A stretch of 49,344 nucleotides of DNA. Source: Vreelandella rituensis (GTDB lineage Bacteria; Pseudomonadota; Gammaproteobacteria; Pseudomonadales; Halomonadaceae). Shown here one piece after another: positions 44,223 to 49,344 of this stretch. The DNA is taken from NCBI RefSeq assembly GCF_003336665.1, contig NZ_QPIJ01000034.1:1-49344 (forward strand), read 5' to 3'. Positions within the stretch are counted from its first letter, which is position 1, and every line of letters starts with the position of its first letter. The position numbers and the translations under genes are program-made. The notes under the pieces were generated by a model. The model was not told where the DNA came from, did not search any database, and saw only the letters and a program-made list of their open reading frames with translations.

Positions 44223-44498
44223 ATGCCATCACAACCCCACGAGAGTCACCCCGATATCATCAAGCGGCTCAACCGCGCCCGGGGCCATCTGCAGAGTGTC
44301 ACTCAAATGATCGAGGACGGCCGCCCCTGCCTGGACATCGCCCAACAGCTGCACGCTGTGGAGAAGGCCATCCAACAGGCCAAACGGACTCTGGTGCAGG
44401 ATCACATCGACCATTGCCTGGATGAGGCCATCGACGCCAAGACGGAGGCACAGCAAGCCCATATCGAGGAATTCAAGGCCATCGTTCGCTATCTGTAG
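44223..44498 (+). CDS. CsoR/RcnR/FrmR-family metal-sensing repressor
   Basis: The 91-aa all-helical protein belongs to the DUF156 family: IIKRLNRARGHLQSVTQMIE, then a Cys in GRPCLDIAQQLHAVEKAI near 39 and HIDHCLDEAI near 65. The Cys plus two His in these places match the RcnR/FrmR-type ligand set (Ni/Co, Zn or formaldehyde) rather than the Cys-His-Cys set of CsoR. It is divergent from the HupE operon. It probably controls that operon and the MFS gene via G/C-tract operators. Confidence 0.85.
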   Translation: MPSQPHESHPDIIKRLNRARGHLQSVTQMIEDGRPCLDIAQQLHAVEKAIQQAKRTLVQDHIDHCLDEAIDAKTEAQQAHIEEFKAIVRYL

Positions 44499-44516
44499 TG
44501 GCGTGATCGATTCCGC

Positions 44517-44972
44517 CTACTTCACCTTGTCCTTCCACATGGCGTGGCAGCCGACGCATGAGTTGTTGAGCTCCTGCAGCGCTCGGCTGGCAGCCGCCCA
44601 GTCACGCTGTAGCGCCGCATCAGTGGTGGCCTGTGCGGACTGATCCAGTAGCTTATCGAAGGCGACCAGGCTGGACTTGAACCCGGTTTGGTCCTCTTCC
44701 GCCATGATGGTCCAGGGGTCGTGGCTCGGCGCCGGGTGTGTGAGGATGATATGGGTCCCGCTCTTCACCATCTGCGGGTTCTGCCGCAGGATGCCCTCGT
44801 GCATCATGCCGGACGCGCGCCCCATGATCTCCATCAGCTCGCGATAGGTCATATCGGCCCGTTCCATGCCGGCCACCAGACCTTCGGCAGTGCCCTCCTG
44901 GGTCTGTGCCCCGCCCACCATCAGGGCCAGGGTGCCAACGATCAGCGATGCCTTTCTGACAAGGGGTGTCAT
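44517..44972 (-). CDS. Cytochrome c-type protein, exported
   Basis: From the ATG at 44972, preceded by AGAGGAGAG, the 151-aa product has a signal peptide (LIVGTLALMVGGAQT). It ends with a single heme-binding site CVGCH near residue 143, preceded by long helices. One C-terminal CxxCH after helices is the cytochrome c' arrangement. It starts 30 bp after the MFS gene and is probably cotranscribed. A role in periplasmic electron transfer or gas/metal sensing is possible. Confidence 0.78.
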   Translation of the reverse strand: MTPLVRKASLIVGTLALMVGGAQTQEGTAEGLVAGMERADMTYRELMEIMGRASGMMHEGILRQNPQMVKSGTHIILTHPAPSHDPWTIMAEEDQTGFKSSLVAFDKLLDQSAQATTDAALQRDWAAASRALQELNNSCVGCHAMWKDKVK

Positions 44973-45001
44973 CGGTCTCTCTCCTCTCTGGAACGGCACG
45001 C

Positions 45002-46198
45002 TCAGGCGCGTGCTTTTGTCATTTCCGCCGGCCACAGACGCGTGGCCAGCAGGGTGGCAGCCAGGGCCAGCGTGGCCAAAGCCGCAAAGGCGGGCATCAT
45101 GCCCAGGGCGCTCCCCAGCCAGCCGGCCAGTGGATAGGCAACCAGCCAGCAGGCATGGGAAAGCGCGAACTGGGCGGCGAACAGCGCCGGGCGCTCCTCG
45201 GCCCGGCAGGACTGCTTGAGCAGACGGCCGGTGGGCGTCATCACCATTGAGGCCCCGGCACCCAGCACGAACCACAGCAACAACAACAGCACGAAGCCCG
45301 GTGCCATCAACCCCGCCAGCAGGCTGGCACTCATCAGCAGGCCACCCACCAGCATCACCGGCCGCTGATCCAGGCGCTCCAGTATCTTGGGCAGACTGAG
45401 GGCGACGACCATCGAGCCGCCGCCCGCCGCCGCGAAGGCGATGGCCACCTGGGTCTCCCCCATGCCCAGCACGTGTCGCACGTAGACCACAGTATTGACG
45501 ATCTGCATGGCACCGGCCGCGGCCACCGCCATGTTGAGGGCCAGCAGTCCACGCAGCCGCTGGGTGCCCAGATAGCGACTCATGCCCTGGGTCAGCTTGG
45601 TCCAGACCCCGCCGCCGACGGTCTGAGGATGCGGCGAAGGCAGCGACACGCTGACCACCAGCAATGCCGAGAGCAGGAAGGCCACCGCATTCAGCACGAA
45701 CAGCAGGTTGAAGGACATCACCACCAGCAGCAACGCGGCGAGCATTGGGCTCAGCAGGTTCTCCAGGTCATAGGCCAGGCGTGACAGGGAGAGCGCCTGG
45801 GTGTAGCGACGCTCGTCTTCAAAGATATCGGGGATCGTGGCCTGAAAGACTGGCGTAAAGCCCGCCGAGCAGGCATTGAGCAGGAAAATCAGCAGATAAA
45901 TCTGCCATACCGCAGTGACGAACGGCAGGCTCACCACCACTGCAGCGCGCAGCAGGTCGAGGGTGACCAGCAGGGCGCGGCGCGGCAGCCGGGTGGCATA
46001 GGCGCCTACCACCGGGGCGATGCCCACGTAAGCAATCATCTTGATGGCCAGCGCCGTGCCCAGCACCTCACCGGCGCGCTCACCGGCCAGCTCGCTGGCC
46101 AGCAGCGCCAGGCCAACGGTGGTCAGGCCGGTACCGATCAGGGCGATGACTTGCGCGGAGAAAAGGTGGCGATAGCGCCGGTCGCGAAAAAGCTCCAT
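45002..46198 (-). CDS. Major facilitator superfamily transporter
   Basis: The frame is open to 46318, but the ATG at 46198 (MELFRDRRYRHLFSAQVIAL) is the natural MFS start and gives 398 aa with about 12 membrane helices. LGTALAIKMIAYVGIAPVVG and the loop ATRLPRRALLVTLDLLRA are typical of the MFS_3/enterobactin-exporter-like and NreB-like groups. With a CsoR/RcnR-type repressor, HupE-type permease and His-rich protein nearby, metal (Ni/Co) export is a reasonable guess. A G/C-tract operator lies 52 bp upstream of its start. Confidence 0.82.
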   Translation of the reverse strand: MELFRDRRYRHLFSAQVIALIGTGLTTVGLALLASELAGERAGEVLGTALAIKMIAYVGIAPVVGAYATRLPRRALLVTLDLLRAAVVVSLPFVTAVWQIYLLIFLLNACSAGFTPVFQATIPDIFEDERRYTQALSLSRLAYDLENLLSPMLAALLLVVMSFNLLFVLNAVAFLLSALLVVSVSLPSPHPQTVGGGVWTKLTQGMSRYLGTQRLRGLLALNMAVAAAGAMQIVNTVVYVRHVLGMGETQVAIAFAAAGGGSMVVALSLPKILERLDQRPVMLVGGLLMSASLLAGLMAPGFVLLLLLWFVLGAGASMVMTPTGRLLKQSCRAEERPALFAAQFALSHACWLVAYPLAGWLGSALGMMPAFAALATLALAATLLATRLWPAEMTKARA

Positions 46199-46249
46199 GC
46201 GAACCCTCTTGACGCGGGGGTGGCCCGAGGCCACCAGACATGTCAACTT

Positions 46250-46272
46250 CATATCCCCCAGGGGGGGATATG
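46250..46272. promoter_or_regulatory. G/C-tract palindrome, likely CsoR/RcnR-type operator
   Basis: CATATCCCCC and GGGGGATATG flank AGG, giving a near-perfect 23-bp inverted repeat between the divergent MFS and lipoprotein genes. Operators of the CsoR/RcnR/FrmR family are G/C tracts flanked by AT-rich inverted arms. The regulator at 44223 is the obvious candidate. A degenerate version (CATCCTCTCCAGGGGCATAG) sits before the regulator gene at about 44183-44202. Confidence 0.7.
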
Positions 46273-46385
46273 AGAAGCCTAGCTCCTGCCAACCAAGAAA
46301 ACAATTGATGATGGGCAAGCCAGGGAGACTTCGCGCATCATGTCGGGAGTCAGGATCTCGACAGGCACGTCACGAGGAGAGATGT

Positions 46386-46649
46386 ATGAAGTCCCTGTAC
46401 CGAGCGGCCGCCTCACTGCTGGCGGTCACCGCGCTACCAGGCTGTGCCGTCCATGCAGATGGCTACGGGTATGGAAGCGGGTATCCCGGCTACGAACGCA
46501 GCCAAGGGTTGCCGAGCGGCCATCTGCCACCTCCCGGCGAATGCCGGATCTGGTATCCGGATCGGCCGGAAGGTCAGCAGCCACCGCCCGGTGACTGTGA
46601 CGAACTCCCCTACCAGGTTCCTCCCGGGGCACGGCTCATTCACGGCTGA
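46386..46649 (+). CDS. Small lipoprotein
   Basis: An ATG with GAGGAGA in front starts an 87-aa protein with a lipoprotein signal (LLAVTALPGCAVHADG; lipobox LPGC). The mature part is rich in Gly, Tyr and Pro (GYGYGSGYPGYERSQGLPSG, PPPGECRIWYPDRPEGQQ). It resembles short periplasmic or outer-membrane lipoproteins of unknown function. It is divergent from the MFS gene across the palindromic operator and may be co-regulated. Confidence 0.75.
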   Translation: MKSLYRAAASLLAVTALPGCAVHADGYGYGSGYPGYERSQGLPSGHLPPPGECRIWYPDRPEGQQPPPGDCDELPYQVPPGARLIHG

Positions 46650-46674
46650 CCAGACCTAAGAAAGCGCCCCTTTT

Positions 46675-46794
46675 CTGCACGTAGAAAAATTTACGCAATT
46701 TCTTTACGCAAAACCGCCCTTCCAGTGCCTCCTGGTGGGCGGTCAACGCGTGTAAAGAAAACGACCGTTTTATATGCCTGCCGGTAACGGCCAA
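46675..46794 (+). repeat. Repeat element copy D, 120 bp
   Basis: It begins CTGCACGTAGAAAAATTTAC and ends GCCTGCCGGTAACGGCCAA, in the same orientation as B and C. The outer halves are nearly the same, but the centre has lost much of its pairing (ACCGCCCTTCCAGTGCC / CCTGGTGGGCGG). It follows the lipoprotein gene by 25 bp, so copies C and D bracket the whole metal island. Confidence 0.85.
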
Positions 46795-47250
46795 AAGCGG
46801 TCAATACGTTAAAGCTGATATAACGGTGCATAATTAGGTGAAAGCCCTTATCCCAGAACCCAAATTAACCGCTCTTGCAGCCTCCTCAAATTAAAGCATA
46901 AGACCTGGAGTTGTATACGAATCTCAGAGCTATTCGTTGGTGTGCAGTACTCCACATTCCGCTTTTGTTAAGTGCGGCAACGCACGGAAAGGACTGTTTG
47001 AGCCCCTCAATATTAGATGAAGGACCGCTCAGTCGTTTCCTCAAGTTGAGGAGAGGGAATACTTGCTTGATTTGCCTTAATGAATCTTTCATAAAAGCGC
47101 ATGAGTCCAATATTTGATCTTAAATTGAGCGTTGTCGTGCTGCACAAACACGATCAGCTGACGGTGATCCAAGGGCTAGGGACAAACAGCGCTGAAGCAC
47201 TTATAGCTTGATTTCAGATCGCAATACGGCCGCCACCACAAGGTAACTGC
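46795..47250. other. Non-coding gap with possible old mobile-element debris
   Basis: Two overlapping antiparallel frames of about 70 codons exist (46886-47110 minus, 46911-47117 plus). Both have a vaguely conserved look but neither has a ribosome binding site or a family I can name. I regard the stretch as non-coding, perhaps debris of an insertion sequence. Confidence 0.35.
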
Positions 47251-48507
47251 ATGAAGAAGAGACATTTTGGCAAGACTCCGCCGCGTTTAACATCCCTGCA
47301 TTTAGGCAAGATTACGTTAGCGATGGGCGTCGCCTTGGCAATCGGCCTCGGCTTAGGCCTGGCAGTCATGGCCGTGGATACGATTTGGCTGTCGTCCCCG
47401 CCGGTCGAGCTCGGTAACGTCGCTGGCGCGCGGGTTCTGATGGGATCGGTGCTCAGTGGCTTGATCACGGTCGCAGTATTCGGTCTGTGGATGCGCACCG
47501 TTGTGGTCGGTCTCATGGCTTCACACTTTTCGCCACGAACGCTACTGATCTTTCTAGATGACAACTTCCAGCGTAATCTGCTGGCGTTCATGTCGGCGGG
47601 CGTTATGACTGTGCTGGTCATTTTGTTGCGATTGCCCACCGAAGATCAGGCCTCTGCTCCCTTTGTAAGTACCGTGCTGGTAGCGTTAATCGCACTCGCC
47701 GCGATGGCAGGCGTGCTGCTGGCGATTCAGCACGCTACACGGAGCCTTTCACTACCGGAACTGATCAGCCGCCTTGCCGAAAATGTTCTCAAAGCGCTTG
47801 ATCGCCTCCCCGAGGAGCGGCTTAAACTTAAAGAAGTGCCGCCACCACTGTCTGAACCGCAGGCAGTACAGGCGCAGGGGGCCGGCTGGGTGACCAATAT
47901 CGACATCGACCAGATGCGTAAAGCGCTGCCGGCGGGCGGAGTTATTCATCTGCGTCACCGTGTCGGCGAGTTTGTCACCCCTCGCAGCACTATCGCGCTC
48001 GTATCCTCTACAGAGAACAAAGACGAAGTTAACTTCGACGCAGTGGCCGGCGCTTTCAAACTAGCCCGCACCCGCAGCCCTGATATGGACATCGCGTTTA
48101 CCATAATTCAACTGGTGGACGTCGGGACGTTCGCGCTTCAAAGCGCCGACACTTCAACTTCCTACGAGGTAATGGTCCACCTTGAGGGCGTACTCGAGGA
48201 AATCATTGACCGGGGGTTACCACAGCTGCACGACAAGGACGAAGATGACCGCTATATCTACGACGATGTCGGCTGGAACGCCGCCGACCTTGTGAGATTG
48301 TGCGCGGAACGCCTCCGAGGACCGGCCTCCCAAGATCCCGAAGCAGCCCGCCACCTGATGAAGATGCTGCATAGGGTTCGAAAGCTTGCCGAGGACTGTG
48401 AGGCGGCCCCGGTCGTCTCTGAGGTCGAACATCAGGCTGAAATGCTGCGAGCTCTTGCAAAAGCCAACGGTATGCTATTTCAAGATCGCCAACGGCTTGA
48501 ATGCTAG
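47251..48507 (+). CDS. DUF2254 membrane protein
   Basis: The 418-aa protein has four N-terminal membrane helices (VALAIGLGLGLAVMAVDTIW; VLMGSVLSGLITVAVFGLWM; FMSAGVMTVLVILL; VALIALAAMAGVLL). A soluble C-terminal half of DUF2254 type follows (TNIDIDQMRKALPAGGVIHL and FTIIQLVDVGTFALQSAD, with a C-terminal helix bundle). DUF2254 members are predicted inner-membrane proteins of unknown function. The N-terminus is probably correct (ATG after AAGGTAACTGC). The last codons overlap the next frame. Confidence 0.8.
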   Translation: MKKRHFGKTPPRLTSLHLGKITLAMGVALAIGLGLGLAVMAVDTIWLSSPPVELGNVAGARVLMGSVLSGLITVAVFGLWMRTVVVGLMASHFSPRTLLIFLDDNFQRNLLAFMSAGVMTVLVILLRLPTEDQASAPFVSTVLVALIALAAMAGVLLAIQHATRSLSLPELISRLAENVLKALDRLPEERLKLKEVPPPLSEPQAVQAQGAGWVTNIDIDQMRKALPAGGVIHLRHRVGEFVTPRSTIALVSSTENKDEVNFDAVAGAFKLARTRSPDMDIAFTIIQLVDVGTFALQSADTSTSYEVMVHLEGVLEEIIDRGLPQLHDKDEDDRYIYDDVGWNAADLVRLCAERLRGPASQDPEAARHLMKMLHRVRKLAEDCEAAPVVSEVEHQAEMLRALAKANGMLFQDRQRLEC

Positions 48508-49139
48508 CCATCACTATGGCCCAGACTCAAGCCGGGTTGGTAGACGACTTCGGCATACCAGTCGTCATCATAAACCGAACGGTGGATTATGCGGGTATCA
48601 GTCAGGTCGGCAGCGACAATATTCAGGGCGGATACTGGGCCGGCCGCTACCTCTCATCATTGGGGCATCAACATATTGCCTTCATTGGTGGCCTGCCGGA
48701 TTCATCAACGCATCAGCAACGAGAAGCTGGCTTTCTTGAGGGGCTGCGTTCCATGAACCAAGACTGTCTAGCCACTGAGATCGGAAACTATCGTTACGAG
48801 GATGCATGTCAGGCAACCCGGCGTCTGTTTAGCTCACCTACGCGTCCCGATGCCATCTTCGCAGCCAATGACTTGTTGGCACTCGCCGCTATGGAGATTC
48901 TGCGACATGAATTTACTCTTAAGGTGCCAAGCGATGTCTCGATTATTGGTTTCGACGATGTGCCCATGGCTGCTTGGCCTAGCAATTCTCTGTCCACTGT
49001 TAGGCAACCTGTCGACATGATGATCCAAAAAGCGACTGAACTGCTGATGAAGCAGATGATACAAGAGGATATGCAGCCCGAGCATCTCATATTGCCGGCC
49101 ACTCCCATGTTGCGCGGCAGCACCCGTCTACCTTCCTAA
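48501..49139 (+). pseudogene. LacI-family regulator, C-terminal part only
   Basis: From about 48515 the frame reads ALVDDFGIPVV-like sequence (here AGLVDDFGIPVVIINRTVDY), VGSDNIQGGYWAGRYLSSLG, HIAFIGGLPDSS, DAIFAANDLLALAAMEILRH and VSIIGFDDVPMAAW: the second half of a sugar-binding domain of a LacI regulator. The DNA-binding domain and the first lobe (about 120 residues) are missing. The apparent ATG inside the DUF2254 stop is the product of the junction. Confidence 0.8.
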
Positions 49140-49224
49140 TAGTAAGAATTGATACCTCAATTTGGGTCAGAACGATTCTATAACTCTATGTCTTCATAAA
49201 TGAAGGGCAACATCATTCTTGAAC

Positions 49225-49344
49225 GAGCTATGGTGACTTCTGGTGTATGGGAGGAAGTAGGAAGGGTGGCGTATCCTGTTGATTGATCACGACCAAGATC
49301 TCAACCAACAAGAGTGGATACGCCATGACCGATTCTACCCTCCA
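49225..49344 (+). mobile_element. Left end of an insertion sequence, cut by the window edge
   Basis: GGGTGGCGTATCCTGTTG followed about 50 bp later by GTGGATACGCC and an ATG at 49325 (MTDSTLx) looks like the terminal repeat and transposase start of an IS, possibly IS256-type. Only seven codons are inside the window. The gap 49140-49224 has no gene. Confidence 0.4.

Noticed and set aside
46886..47117. Overlapping antiparallel frames of about 70 codons
   Set aside because: Both cannot be judged real: no start signals and no named family. At most they are transposase debris.

Overview
The window looks like a chromosomal accessory region of a moderately GC-rich gammaproteobacterium, most plausibly Halomonadaceae. 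That assignment rests on recalled resemblance of the RecBCD, oxygenase, GGDEF/EAL and HupE-type proteins and was not checked by search. No tRNA, rRNA or CRISPR array was seen. The region is a mosaic of mobile-element debris, a recombination/defence block, a toxin-antitoxin graveyard and a metal-handling island.

Layout. (1) 1-3600: a truncated IS3 element, an AT-rich stretch, an 81-bp tandem array whose palindrome recurs in front of an unknown 183-aa gene, a small GTG-start gene behind 19-bp iterons, and a broken exported-protein gene. (2) 3593-11719: recCBD, in which the 5' half of recC is replaced by the left end of an IS5-like element and the rest carries a frameshift, while recB and recD look intact. 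(3) 11904-22267: a small unknown gene, a poly-gamma-glutamate hydrolase-like protein, a DEDDh exonuclease and a methyltransferase-HNH fusion on the plus strand. They face a minus-strand block of NERD/zinc-ribbon, McrA-N-like/DUF3883 and two overlapping DUF262 genes. This is a likely defence island, closed by an IS5/IS427-like element. (4) 23813-29849: housekeeping-like genes (exported coiled-coil protein, PH-domain protein, PcfJ-like protein, DUF4236 protein, YjbQ, metallophosphatase).

(5) 30014-34608: a dense cluster of antitoxin-like genes and fragments without toxins, including one open frame that appears to join pieces of three antitoxin families, followed by an apparently complete hipBA. 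(6) 34669-39721: a serine-recombinase remnant, a class-C-like group II intron remnant placed exactly behind the terminator of a 2-oxoglutarate oxygenase gene, a PAS-GGDEF-EAL protein, a cut MATE transporter and an integrase tail. (7) 39757-46794: cassette-like blocks (a DapA-family gene, higBA with a dead toxin, and a Ni/Co-type metal island) separated by 118-120 bp direct repeats built around a long terminator-like palindrome. A diverged copy lies in front of hipBA. (8) 47251-49344: a DUF2254 membrane protein, a LacI-family C-terminal remnant and the start of another IS.

The two most unusual themes are the direct-repeat-bounded cassettes and the accumulation of antitoxin-like reading frames beside dead or missing toxins, which could be decay or an anti-addiction function.
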